A DNA stretch of 12,202 nucleotides from Methanobrevibacter sp. (GCA_016838945.1 JADLKP010000048.1:1-12202); one strand, 5' to 3'; counted from the first letter of the stretch, positions 1 to 7,218 are shown. The notes: generated by a model from the letters alone, not told the origin. Numbers and translations: made by a program.

Positions 1-162
1 TTTTCTATTTTTAAAATTTTTATTATTTTTTTAAATATTTAAAATTATTTATTTTGATTATTCTTCAATTTAATCAATTTTATTCTATTTTTTTATTTTT
101 TCATGTAATTGCATGAAAGATAATTCGTATATTATAAAACTTTTAAAAAGAGTAAAAAAATA
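1..162. other. AT-rich intergenic region at left edge
   Basis: This is the stretch downstream of the ABC permease. It is almost pure A/T and shows no coding potential that I can support. It contains a short inverted repeat, TTTCATG at 99-105 and CATGAAA at 112-118, with a 6-nt loop. An A-run at 154-160 reads as T7 on the minus strand just past the permease stop codon and could end transcription of that operon, because oligo-T is the usual archaeal termination signal. Confidence 0.5.
154..160 (-). terminator. Oligo-T terminator of the ABC transporter operon
   Basis: Seven A on the plus strand give T7 on the minus strand, starting 2 nt after the permease stop codon (163-165). The stop itself lies in the 14-bp palindrome ATATTAATTAATAT (160-173). 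Archaeal RNA polymerase terminates at oligo-T, so this is a reasonable end point for the two-gene ABC operon. The palindrome is probably incidental in DNA this AT-rich. Confidence 0.4.
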
Positions 163-903
163 TTAATTAATATCTTTTTTATTAAAGTATTTAATTCCTA
201 ATACAGAAAATATGATAAAGAGAAATGCATCAATTTTTATAGATTCTCTCATATCTAAACTTTCCATTGAAGTTAATTGTGCTGTTTGTCCATATGGGTT
301 TAAATTATATATGAATTCTATAAAGGAATTATGATCCAATATTAACATTCCATTCATGATTAAAGCTGCAATCAACATTATAAATGCCAATCCCATATTT
401 ATGATGATTGCCTTTGATTTTTTCCCTACAGCTATTGAGATCAAATAGAATATTCCTACGAACACAAGCATTATAAAAATTCCAAATATGAAATATGAAA
501 CATAGTCCCAAATGGAGATATTAATTGAAAATAGGAAATATGAAACAATCAAAGTAAATAAAGCAGTTATAAGATAGACTATTAATGATGCAATTAAGTT
601 TGATAGCAAACCTGTAAGATATATTTCTCTACGGTTATTATTGGCAAAGATCTTGTTTTTGATGAATCCATCATCGAATTCTTCAGATACAAAAACGCTG
701 ATCAATACGGAAATAACAATCCCATACATTACCATTGGCAAAAAGACAACCCTGTTTATTCCAACAGTATATGACATCGCTGTCTTCTGCATGAGAATAA
801 ATCCGATAGAGAATATTATCATGAAAAAGCAAGCTAAATATAGCCATTTTTCATGAAAAATCTTATACAATTCAGCTTTAAGAATTCTATTTGTCATCTT
901 CAT
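163..903 (-). CDS. ABC-2 type transporter permease
   Basis: This 246-residue integral membrane protein is the membrane half of the ABC exporter whose ATPase is encoded just upstream. I see six hydrophobic segments at about residues 20-38, 52-73, 97-126, 134-159, 164-189 and 224-240. A hydrophilic stretch after segment 2 (EEFDDGFIKNKI, then NNNRREIYLTG) is typical of ABC-2 permeases of the bacitracin/lantibiotic-immunity kind (BcrB, LanE/LanG). The start overlaps the end of the ATPase gene by 17 nt, which implies translational coupling. ATG at 901-903 is used here; a second ATG two codons later (895-897) is nearly as good. The substrate is unknown. Export of a peptide or other amphipathic molecule is inferred from the family. 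Only one permease gene is present, so the complex would use it as a homodimer. Confidence 0.85.
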   Translation of the reverse strand: MKMTNRILKAELYKIFHEKWLYLACFFMIIFSIGFILMQKTAMSYTVGINRVVFLPMVMYGIVISVLISVFVSEEFDDGFIKNKIFANNNRREIYLTGLLSNLIASLIVYLITALFTLIVSYFLFSINISIWDYVSYFIFGIFIMLVFVGIFYLISIAVGKKSKAIIINMGLAFIMLIAALIMNGMLILDHNSFIEFIYNLNPYGQTAQLTSMESLDMRESIKIDAFLFIIFSVLGIKYFNKKDIN

Positions 904-1759
904 CCATCAACCTTATAAAAAATTCTTCTAAACTAGTTTCGACATTAAAGCATTTTGTTACAATGCAACCATAGCTATTGAGTTTGATTATCAAGTCAGT
1001 AATTGTATGATTGGAAAGGACATTCATTTTTAAATTATCTTCTTCCACATATGGAATTTTCAAATCATCCATTGCCTTTTTAAATAAATCTGAATCATTT
1101 ACTTCCAACTGAACATATCCTTTATTGGCATTTGAGAATTCATCACTTGTCATTTCAGATATGATTTTCCCATGGTTAATAAAAATAAAATCAGTAGCTA
1201 TTTTTTCAAGTTCATATAGAAGATGGCTTGAAATTAAAAAAGTCACGCCTTCTTTATTTAATTTTAAAATTAGATTTCTCAAACTGATGATTCCTTGTGG
1301 ATCCAATCCATTCATTGGTTCATCTAAAATGATTAATTCTGGATTTCCAACAAGCATCATTGCAATTGCAAGCTTTTGTTTCATTCCCAATGAAAAATGC
1401 TTAACTTTTTTATTGTTTGTATCTTCAAGTCCAACATATTCAAGGAAATCATTTGGCTTGTATTCATCTTCAAGCCCATATAAAATCAGTTGTTGTGTAA
1501 TGTTTTGGCTCGCATTCAGTTCATAAAATAAGGCAGGCTCTTCAATAAGCCCGCTAAAGACATCAGCATTAACATTAACTTGGCCAGAATCTGCTTTTGA
1601 GAGATAGGTGATGATTTTTAGCAATGTTGTTTTCCCAGCACCATTAGGGCCAACAAGACCGCAAACTGAACCTTTAGGGATGTTTATTGTAACTCCATCT
1701 AAAACATAATTCCTATCAAATTTTTTATATATATTTTCTATGGAAACAATAGGGTTCAT
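887..1759 (-). CDS. ABC transporter ATP-binding protein, BcrA/LanF-like
   Basis: This 290-residue cytoplasmic ATPase powers the permease encoded directly downstream. Visible motifs are Walker A GPNGAGKT (37-44), signature SLGMK in place of LSGGQ (123-127), Walker B LIILDEP (142-148), a D-loop and the switch histidine in SSH (H179). The Q-loop position reads GLIEEP with Glu (E73) instead of Gln. This is the 'E-loop' known from lantibiotic-immunity ATPases (LanF) and related BcrA-type proteins. Residues from about 215 onward form the accessory C-terminal region usual in this subfamily. GGTGAT (1765-1770) lies just ahead of the ATG at 1757-1759 and supports the start. The gene lies 84 nt downstream of rli with no minus-strand oligo-T in the gap other than T6 between its own RBS and start, so read-through from rli is possible. 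The substrate is not deducible. Confidence 0.88.
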   Translation of the reverse strand: MNPIVSIENIYKKFDRNYVLDGVTINIPKGSVCGLVGPNGAGKTTLLKIITYLSKADSGQVNVNADVFSGLIEEPALFYELNASQNITQQLILYGLEDEYKPNDFLEYVGLEDTNNKKVKHFSLGMKQKLAIAMMLVGNPELIILDEPMNGLDPQGIISLRNLILKLNKEGVTFLISSHLLYELEKIATDFIFINHGKIISEMTSDEFSNANKGYVQLEVNDSDLFKKAMDDLKIPYVEEDNLKMNVLSNHTITDLIIKLNSYGCIVTKCFNVETSLEEFFIRLMDEDDK

Positions 1760-1843
1760 AAAAAATCACCACTTGGCCAGTTAATGAATTTTCATTTTTA
1801 ATATTATTTTGTTTATTATAGTTTAATTAGTCTTTCAGATTAA

Positions 1844-3619
1844 TTAATCTTTCAAGTAGTAATACTCCCCTTGCTCTTTCTGTTCTCTGTCAAGGTAGGA
1901 ATCCAATTTATTTACTCTAGGACGTTTGGTTTCCTTATCCCTTCTAAAGGTAATGTCCAAGTCTCCCAAGAACTGATTCATGCTTGTTCTTAAGTCTGCT
2001 GGCTTGGAAGCTATACCATTGAGTCCAGGTTCACCGCTGAAGACCATTGCCCTATCGGAAATGTAATCGATAAATACGATATCGTGGTCTACAATCAAGG
2101 ATGCTGCATTTCTGCTTTCAATGATCTTTCTGATGACTCTAGCTGCAATCAACCTTTGCTCTACATCCAGGAATGCAGTAGGTTCGTCGAAAAGGTAAAT
2201 GTCTGCATCCTGTGACAATGTAACCGCAAGTGCAAGTCTTTGAAGTTCCCCACCACTTAGTTTCTTGACCTTTTTGTCAAGCAGGTTGTCAAGTGCAAGG
2301 GGTCTTCCAACTTCACTGTTGAATATGTTGGAACCGTATGTAGGAGCATTTGCGAAAAGGTATTCCTGTGCAGTTCCATCAAAGTCAGACTCAATGTATT
2401 GGGGCTTGTATGCAATCTCCACTTCTTCTAAAATTTCTCCTTCACTAGGCTTTTCGACTCCAGCCAATATTTTTGCAAATGTGGTCTTGCCGATACCGTT
2501 TGAACCGAATGCAGTGACAATCTCGTCATGATAGATCTTACCTGCTTCTGCTTCAAGTGTAAATCCATCGTATTCCTTTTTAAGGTCGCTGTATTCACTT
2601 AAGACTTCACCATCATCCTCGGGTGTTGGTGGACGAATGCTGAATTCGATTGGCTGCTTTCTGATTCTTACGTTTTCCTCTTGAAGGAATCCGTTGATGT
2701 ATGCATTGATTCCAACCCTCACACCTTTATTGCCTGATACAACACCGTATCCTCCAGGTTCACCATAAAGAAGATGCACATTGTCACTCATAGCATCCAA
2801 TGTAGCTAAGTCGTGCTCAATTACAAGTACTGATTTGCCTGCTTCTGCAAGGGACCTGATTACCTTGACTGCATTCAATCTTTGACGAACATCCAACCAG
2901 GATGTAGGTTCGTCGAAGTAGTAGAAATCACCTTCACGAAGAACTGTTGCAGCAATAGCCACTCTTTGAAGTTCTCCACCACTCAAGTTTTGCATGTCCC
3001 TTTCAAGAACATTCTTAAGGTCCAAATCATCTACGATTTCATCCAATTTGTTTCGCTCGTCAACATTGGAAAGCAAGGTTTTCACATTGCCCTTCACTAC
3101 TTTTGAAAGTTGGTCCACCATTTGAGGTTTGTGAATGGTCTTGATTTCACCAGCCTGCAATAATTTGAAGTAGTTTTGCAACGCTGAGCCTTTATAATAT
3201 TCAATTACCTTATCCCAAGTAGCTTCCTCTTCATAATTGCCTAAGTTTGGAATAAGCTCTCCAGATAATATTCTCATGATTGTTGATTTGCCTATACCGT
3301 TTTGACCAAGCAAACCGAGGACATTTCCATCTTTTAAGGTAGGCAAACCAAAGAGTTCAAAGCTGTTTTGACCGTATCTGTGGATAGGTTCATCAAGGGC
3401 TTCCGGTAAGTTAATGACACTGACTGCACCAAATGGACATCTGTTGGTACAGATACCACATCCAGAACACAATTCTTCTGAAATAAGTGGTTTTTTGCTC
3501 TTTTCATCGATTACAATTGTATCTTCTTCCATACGTACACCAGGACAATAGTGCATGCATACATAGTTACATTTCTTAGGTTGGCACTTGTCCTTGTCTA
3601 AAATAGAAATTCTACTCAT
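1844..3619 (-). CDS. ABCE1/RLI ribosome-recycling ATPase
   Basis: This 591-residue soluble twin-ATPase splits post-termination ribosomes into subunits together with release factor/Pelota and is conserved across archaea and eukaryotes. The N-terminal Fe-S domain has cysteines at 12, 17, 21 and 25 and a second ferredoxin-type motif CSGCGICTNRCP (51-62), enough for two [4Fe-4S] clusters. Nucleotide-binding domain 1 has Walker A GQNGIGKS (105-112), LSGGE (212-216) and FDEP (235-238). Domain 2 has GSNGIGKT (372-379), LSGGE (454-458) and FDEP (477-480). Both catalytic glutamates are present and the length is standard. GGAG (3625-3628 on the minus strand) lies 5 nt before the ATG. It is divergent from pth2, another translation-quality gene. 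The first ORF downstream on the same strand is the ABC exporter ATPase. I see no anomaly in the protein. Confidence 0.97.
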   Translation of the reverse strand: MSRISILDKDKCQPKKCNYVCMHYCPGVRMEEDTIVIDEKSKKPLISEELCSGCGICTNRCPFGAVSVINLPEALDEPIHRYGQNSFELFGLPTLKDGNVLGLLGQNGIGKSTIMRILSGELIPNLGNYEEEATWDKVIEYYKGSALQNYFKLLQAGEIKTIHKPQMVDQLSKVVKGNVKTLLSNVDERNKLDEIVDDLDLKNVLERDMQNLSGGELQRVAIAATVLREGDFYYFDEPTSWLDVRQRLNAVKVIRSLAEAGKSVLVIEHDLATLDAMSDNVHLLYGEPGGYGVVSGNKGVRVGINAYINGFLQEENVRIRKQPIEFSIRPPTPEDDGEVLSEYSDLKKEYDGFTLEAEAGKIYHDEIVTAFGSNGIGKTTFAKILAGVEKPSEGEILEEVEIAYKPQYIESDFDGTAQEYLFANAPTYGSNIFNSEVGRPLALDNLLDKKVKKLSGGELQRLALAVTLSQDADIYLFDEPTAFLDVEQRLIAARVIRKIIESRNAASLIVDHDIVFIDYISDRAMVFSGEPGLNGIASKPADLRTSMNQFLGDLDITFRRDKETKRPRVNKLDSYLDREQKEQGEYYYLKD

Positions 3620-3907
3620 TTTATCTCCGTATCCTTTAATAATAAAATATAAGTTTGATTAGATAGTTTATAATAAATATGATTTGTTGTATAATTTTTA
3701 ATAAATACGATTTGTAATAGTTTATAATAAATATAGTTTGTTTTTAATAGTTTATAATAATTTTGTGTAATATTGCAAAATCACATTTGTTAAATTATTT
3801 TTAGTCGCATTTCGGTTAAATTTAAATAATTCTGAGTTTAATATAAAAGTAAATAAAAATATTATGTTTTAATTCAACTTTTTTTTAATTAATTTTATGT
3901 GATTTAA
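3620..3907. promoter_or_regulatory. Divergent rli/pth2 promoter region
   Basis: This 288-nt non-coding region lies between two divergent genes. The rli-proximal half holds four imperfect tandem repeats (3663-3770), each with a TATA-like TTTATAATA core. On the minus strand the first repeat offers a TATA-like element around 3667-3680, which would start rli transcripts near 3648 and leave a short leader that includes GGAG. The pth2 side has TTTAAATAA (3821-3829) and TTAATATAAA (3838-3847) as TATA candidates. The pth2 ribosome binding site is weak (GTGAT at 3899-3903). Which TATA element is used is an inference. Confidence 0.45.
3663..3770. repeat. Four imperfect ~25-30 bp tandem repeats with TATA-like cores
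   Basis: Units start near 3663, 3692, 3717 and 3747. Units 1 and 3 are closest and share ATAGTTTATAATAAATAT followed by a GTTTG/GATTTG element. Unit 2 has diverged in the first half and unit 4 in the second. The array sits in the rli promoter/leader side of the divergent region, so it could multiply TATA elements or bind a regulator. Function is unknown. Confidence 0.6.
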
Positions 3908-4246
3908 ATGAAACAGGTAATGATTGTAAGAACTGACATCAAGATGGGAAAAGGTAAAATAGCTGCTCAATGCTGTCATGCAGCCATAGGTGCATATAAG
4001 CAGGCTGACAAGCAAAAAATAAGAAAATGGGAAAATGAGGCTTATGCAAAAGTGGTTTTAAAGGCACCTTCACTGCAGGATCTCTATAATTTAAGGGAGC
4101 TTGCAAGAGCAAATGGTGTGGCATATTATTTGGTGACAGATGCAGGCAGAACCCAATTGCCTAAATCCACAGTCACTGTCTTGGGATTAGGTCCTGATGA
4201 AGATGAGATCTTGGATAAAATAACTGGCGATTTGAAATTATTATAA
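3908..4246 (+). CDS. pth2: Peptidyl-tRNA hydrolase, Pth2 family
   Basis: This 112-residue cytoplasmic enzyme cleaves peptidyl-tRNA that drops off ribosomes and so recycles tRNA. It is the archaeal/eukaryotic type (Pth2/PTRHD2), unrelated to bacterial Pth. The family pattern is clear: N-terminal KQVMIVRTDIKMGKGKIAAQCCHA (shown here as residues 2-25), a middle helix-rich part, then VTDAGRTQLPKSTVTVLGLGP (116-nt-scale C-terminal motif at about 76-96), with the conserved Lys of GKGK, Gln/His of AQCCHA and the TVLGLGP strand. The length is standard. The start is the only ATG that preserves the whole N-terminal strand; a weak GTGAT lies about 4 nt upstream. It is transcribed away from rli, which also acts on stalled or finished ribosomes, and is followed by T8 as probable terminator. 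Confidence 0.95.
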   Translation: MKQVMIVRTDIKMGKGKIAAQCCHAAIGAYKQADKQKIRKWENEAYAKVVLKAPSLQDLYNLRELARANGVAYYLVTDAGRTQLPKSTVTVLGLGPDEDEILDKITGDLKLL

Positions 4247-4255
4247 TCACCTAAG

Positions 4256-4263
4256 TTTTTTTT
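4256..4263 (+). terminator. Oligo-T terminator of pth2
   Basis: A run of eight T begins 9 nt after the pth2 stop codon, without a strong hairpin before it. Oligo-T alone suffices for archaeal RNA polymerase, so this is the likely end of the pth2 transcript. Confidence 0.5.
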
Positions 4264-4270
4264 ATTGTTA

Positions 4271-4393
4271 ATTAGTCTTATTTATTTTATAACAATTATT
4301 CTAATCTTATTTTAATTTATTACTAATTTTATTTATTTTATAATCAATTATTCTAATTTTATCCTAATTTATTACTAATTTTATTTATTCTTA
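4271..4393. repeat. 51-52 bp tandem direct repeat, about 2.4 copies
   Basis: Copy 1 is 4271-4321, copy 2 is 4322-4373 and a partial third copy covers 4374-4393, running into the stop codon of the DUF4013 gene. Copies 1 and 2 share long blocks such as TTATTTATTTTATAA and CAATTATTCTAAT and differ at a few positions and one single-base indel. The repeat fills the space between the convergent pth2 and DUF4013 genes. It contains no oligo-T of 5 or more on the minus strand, so it gives no evident terminator for the DUF4013 gene. Confidence 0.75.
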
Positions 4394-5185
4394 ATCGATT
4401 TCCACTTCTACAGGCCTTTTCAATTCTTTTTTAATTTTATAATCCTTATAGATCTTACCTATTCCAATGAATTCAATGACAAATATCAAAAGTCCAATGG
4501 TTAAGTCAACCACTCCGTTCATCAATTTGAAATGGTCAATTCCATATTGCAAATAGGCTAAAATTGTAATTGAAAGCATAATCTTGGTATAATCTGAAGT
4601 GTAATGTCTCCAACCTATTGTATCAATGCAACGTTTAATGGAAGTTAAATTGAATGCACCAAGCAAGCTTCCTCCATCTGCAAGCCTTGCAAGGGAAATT
4701 TCCATAAAGAATGCAACAATGTATGTTACTATTAGGCTGCAAATTATAAATTCAAAAGTAGACACTGGGTTATGTATGTAGAATAATCTCAATGTTTGCA
4801 TTATGTGGGACAATGCAAATTTCAATTGGAATTCCGGTAGGCTGAAGCACCGTGAAATAAGATATAAGGATAATCCCTCAATGGATGAATATATGCTAAT
4901 CATAATCAATGATTTAATTCCACATATGCTGCATTCCTTGATTTTTATTTTAGGCAGTTTCTTTCCATCCCTTATTGTATCTTTAGTGATTACAAGCCCA
5001 TATCCATATATTAAAATAGAAAAGATTATTGAAAGAATGATTAGGGGCAGTTGATACTCTAGTTCAATTAAATGAATGACTCTGTTATTGAACCCTTGCA
5101 CTCCAAGTAAGACTAGAATTATAAGGAAACCTAATGGGTTCCCTTTACAGTAATCAAATGTGTATCTTAATCTTTTCAATGGCAT
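4391..5185 (-). CDS. DUF4013 domain membrane protein
   Basis: This 264-residue multi-spanning membrane protein has no known function. It fits the archaeal DUF4013 family. After the first hydrophobic segments comes the family-like block GYGLVITKDTIRDGKKLPK (61-79), and later an ARLADGGSLLGAFNL block (166-180) preceding the last helices. Hydrophobic stretches lie at about 18-32, 47-68, 91-112, 144-164, 202-216 and 224-243. The C-terminus is charged and cytoplasmic-looking. The start codon at 5183-5185 is supported by GAGG at 5193-5196, 7 nt upstream. An ATG at 5188-5190 is out of frame. The gene is divergent from the BASS transporter and shares no operon with a known pathway, so context does not suggest a role. 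Confidence 0.75.
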   Translation of the reverse strand: MPLKRLRYTFDYCKGNPLGFLIILVLLGVQGFNNRVIHLIELEYQLPLIILSIIFSILIYGYGLVITKDTIRDGKKLPKIKIKECSICGIKSLIMISIYSSIEGLSLYLISRCFSLPEFQLKFALSHIMQTLRLFYIHNPVSTFEFIICSLIVTYIVAFFMEISLARLADGGSLLGAFNLTSIKRCIDTIGWRHYTSDYTKIMLSITILAYLQYGIDHFKLMNGVVDLTIGLLIFVIEFIGIGKIYKDYKIKKELKRPVEVEID

Positions 5186-5351
5186 CTCATTTCCTCGAAG
5201 GCTTATGGTTTATTTAATAAATGGCCAATCTCCTTATTTGTGAATATCTTTAGGCTCTTAACAAAGTAATTTTTATCAATTATGTTTTATAAACTTTTTT
5301 TAAACATTTTTCTATCATCGCACCTGTTTGATTTGTTTTTTTATCTAAAAG

Positions 5352-5360
5352 TTTATAAAT
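5352..5360 (+). promoter_or_regulatory. TATA box of the BASS transporter gene
   Basis: TTTATAAAT is preceded by an A-rich, BRE-like AAAAG. Its centre is about 27 nt before the ATG at 5383-5385, so a normal archaeal start (about 25 nt downstream of TATA) would fall at or next to the start codon. No Shine-Dalgarno is visible in 5361-5382. Both facts agree with a leaderless mRNA. Confidence 0.5.
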
Positions 5361-5382
5361 AGATATAACAAATATTAGATTT

Positions 5383-6333
5383 ATGAAAAGAATTTTTAAG
5401 TTAGTTGAAAAATATTTCTTTATAATTATTTTGATAGCAGTATTGATTGCTCTAATCGATCCAAGGTCTTTCAATTGGGTTTTAGAAGAGTTTATGGGAA
5501 TAAACATCATAAATATTCTTCTTGGAGTAATTCTTTTCGGTATGGGTACAACATTGAAGATAGATGACTTCATCACCGTATTCAGAAGACCTAAGGAGAT
5601 CTTGGTGGGAGTTTCTGCACAGTATATCATCATGCCTCTAATTGCATTTGCCCTTGCAAGCCTCTTTTCACTTGAGGCCGGATTGACTGTAGGTCTTATT
5701 CTGGTGGGAACAGTTCCTGGAGGAACTGCATCCGATGTAATCACTTTCCTTGCAAAAGGAGATTTGGCATTGTCTGTGTCTTTAACAGCAGTATCAACTG
5801 TTATTTCACCGATTGTAACTCCAATCATTACTTTAATACTCATCGGAAATCAAATTGCATTCAATCCAGTGGACATGTTTATTTCAATTTTCCAAATTGT
5901 TATAATTCCAATCGGTTTAGGTCTCTTCTTGAATTACAAGTTCCCTAAATTCTGTGAAGAATTGAAGGATTATTTGCCTACACTATCCTCTGTTGTAATA
6001 GCGATTATTGTTGCAGGTGTGATTGGTGCAAATAAGGGGGCTATCATCAGCTCTTCACTTATCATAATTGCGGTAATCATGTTGCAGTACTTCATAGGAA
6101 TTGGATTAGGTTTCCTTGTTGCATATCTCGCTGGAATGAATCGCAAACAAATGATTACAATAGCTATTGAACTTGCTTTCCAGAATTCCGGTTTGTCTAC
6201 AAGTCTTGCTAAAACACATTTCCCAAGCTTGACTTTAGCAACAGTTCCTGGAGCCCTCTACTCAGTATGGCAAAACTTTGCAGGGTCAATACTTGCATAT
6301 ATCTTCACTAAATATTTTAATAATGAAAGTTAA
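5383..6333 (+). CDS. Bile acid:sodium symporter (BASS) family transporter
   Basis: This 316-residue inner-membrane secondary transporter has about ten hydrophobic segments. The two family crossover motifs are clear: PGGTASDVITFLAKGD (112-127) and IELAFQNSGLS (262-272). Compared from memory with the bacterial ASBT structures, Na+ ligands Ser131, Thr135, Glu263 and Gln267 are conserved, but the Asn of PGGTASN is Asp118 here. Family members move bile acids, 2-keto acids, pantoate or similar organic anions with Na+, and the substrate cannot be told from sequence. The length is typical. Translation probably starts at the first codon of a leaderless transcript. The 3' end overlaps a hairpin/oligo-T terminator. 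It is divergent from the DUF4013 gene and convergent with the phosphopantetheinyl transferase. Confidence 0.88.
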   Translation: MKRIFKLVEKYFFIIILIAVLIALIDPRSFNWVLEEFMGINIINILLGVILFGMGTTLKIDDFITVFRRPKEILVGVSAQYIIMPLIAFALASLFSLEAGLTVGLILVGTVPGGTASDVITFLAKGDLALSVSLTAVSTVISPIVTPIITLILIGNQIAFNPVDMFISIFQIVIIPIGLGLFLNYKFPKFCEELKDYLPTLSSVVIAIIVAGVIGANKGAIISSSLIIIAVIMLQYFIGIGLGFLVAYLAGMNRKQMITIAIELAFQNSGLSTSLAKTHFPSLTLATVPGALYSVWQNFAGSILAYIFTKYFNNES

Positions 6334-6365
6334 TTTGCACTTTCATTATCCTTTCTTTTTTTTTT
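6320..6365 (+). terminator. Hairpin plus oligo-T terminator overlapping the BASS stop codon
   Basis: A 10-bp perfect stem (6320-6329 with 6340-6349; ATAATGAAAG / CTTTCATTAT) has a 10-nt loop that contains the TAA stop codon (6331-6333). A short spacer leads to T10 (6356-6365). A second T12 run follows at 6374-6385. This is built like a bacterial intrinsic terminator, although archaeal termination normally needs only the oligo-T. Confidence 0.7.
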
Positions 6366-6429
6366 AAAAATAGTTTTTTTTTTTTAATGTTATAAACATT
6401 TCAAAATCTAAGAATTTTTTATTAAATCT

Positions 6430-7086
6430 TTAATATAAATCTTCAAGATCATATTCAAAAATCTCACCTGCCTCATTTTCTGAGCAGATTGCTAATTTAT
6501 ATTGATTCAAATCAAAATAACTGAATTTGACATCATCCTCATTTTCCTTCAATTCAGGGTTTTGATTCTTTACTTTGGTTTCCCCATCATCTATAACGAT
6601 TTCAAACTTATCAAGATCCAATAGGAAACCTAAGCCAGTGTATTTCATGTAGCTTTCTTTCAATACCCAATATTTGAAGAATTGATCAACACGATTGTCT
6701 GATTTTTTGATGTTGTCATATTCGCTATTGTAGAAGAAAGTTTGAGCTATCTTCATATCAATTAGAGGGTCGATTTTTTCAATGTCTATACCGATTTCCT
6801 CATCAGATATTGCACATGCAACCATTCTGCCTGCATGACTCATATTGAAATGTATGTTTTCATAGTTGCTTATATATGGCTTGCCGTCCTTTTCAGTTTC
6901 TATTATTGGATTTTCGACATTCTCTTCATCCAACATTTTTTTCAAAAGAAGGTAAACTCCAGAACTGAGCTTTTTATCCTTATCAAAAATAAAATTGTCC
7001 ACTTTTTCTTTTCTGCTTTCCGGTAAGATAGGATAAGTCTTTTCTAAATCTAAATCTTTTACATTACAATATGCTACTTTAATCAT
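6430..7086 (-). CDS. 4'-phosphopantetheinyl transferase, Sfp type
   Basis: This 218-residue cytoplasmic enzyme moves the phosphopantetheine arm of coenzyme A to a serine of a carrier protein. The Sfp/AcpT-type motifs are all present: GKPYI (67-71), NMSHAGRMVACAIS (80-93), IGIDIEKI with the Mg-binding Asp/Glu (98-105) and WVLKESYMKYTGLG (140-153). Size is right for the family. Archaea lack classical fatty-acid synthesis, so the likely clients are carrier domains of nonribosomal peptide synthetases, which some Methanobrevibacter species carry; no client is in this window. The start is ATG at 7084-7086 with AGTGAT a few nt upstream. It is co-directional with, and 132 nt downstream of, the STAS gene. 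A TATA candidate exists in that gap, but there is no minus-strand oligo-T, so it could be transcribed both alone and by read-through. Confidence 0.92.
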   Translation of the reverse strand: MIKVAYCNVKDLDLEKTYPILPESRKEKVDNFIFDKDKKLSSGVYLLLKKMLDEENVENPIIETEKDGKPYISNYENIHFNMSHAGRMVACAISDEEIGIDIEKIDPLIDMKIAQTFFYNSEYDNIKKSDNRVDQFFKYWVLKESYMKYTGLGFLLDLDKFEIVIDDGETKVKNQNPELKENEDDVKFSYFDLNQYKLAICSENEAGEIFEYDLEDLY

Positions 7087-7116
7087 GAAATCACTAAAAT
7101 CGTTTTATTTTTTAAT

Positions 7117-7125
7117 TTTATAAAT
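7117..7125 (-). promoter_or_regulatory. Candidate TATA box for the phosphopantetheinyl transferase
   Basis: On the minus strand this reads ATTTATAAA, preceded by GTTTAAA, a possible BRE. Its centre is about 35 nt before the ATG, which would give a leader of about 10 nt that still contains AGTGAT. The AT-richness of the gap makes such matches easy, so this is tentative. Confidence 0.35.
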
Positions 7126-7218
7126 TTTAAACTAACTATTTTTTAATTTAATCAATTCTAAGTTATTTTTTATATTTTTAATAATTTTAATTCTTAATAT
7201 TCTTTTATTTTTTCTTAG

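Noticed and set aside
1125..1526. Plus-strand ORF of 133 residues opposite the ABC ATPase
   Set aside because: It lies antisense to the conserved ATPase motifs and has no family likeness or ribosome binding site.
1837..1850. Perfect palindrome AGATTAATTAATCT over the rli stop codon, similar to ATATTAATTAATAT over the permease stop (160-173)
   Set aside because: A shared stop-codon element was considered. TTAATTAA cores are frequent by chance in DNA this AT-rich, and the loopless palindromes would not form useful RNA hairpins.
3663..3770. CRISPR array
   Set aside because: The repeats are imperfect, contiguous and without unique spacers, and no cas gene is present.
5280..5843. Minus-strand ORF of 187 residues opposite the BASS transporter
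   Set aside because: It overlaps well-conserved transporter coding sequence and has no recognisable domain. Its basic, Thr/Ile-rich composition is that of an antisense shadow.
7087..7218. Small RNA or tRNA gene between the STAS and phosphopantetheinyl transferase genes
   Set aside because: The region is almost wholly A/T with no GC-rich structured core, which stable RNAs in AT-rich archaea normally show as a local rise in G+C.
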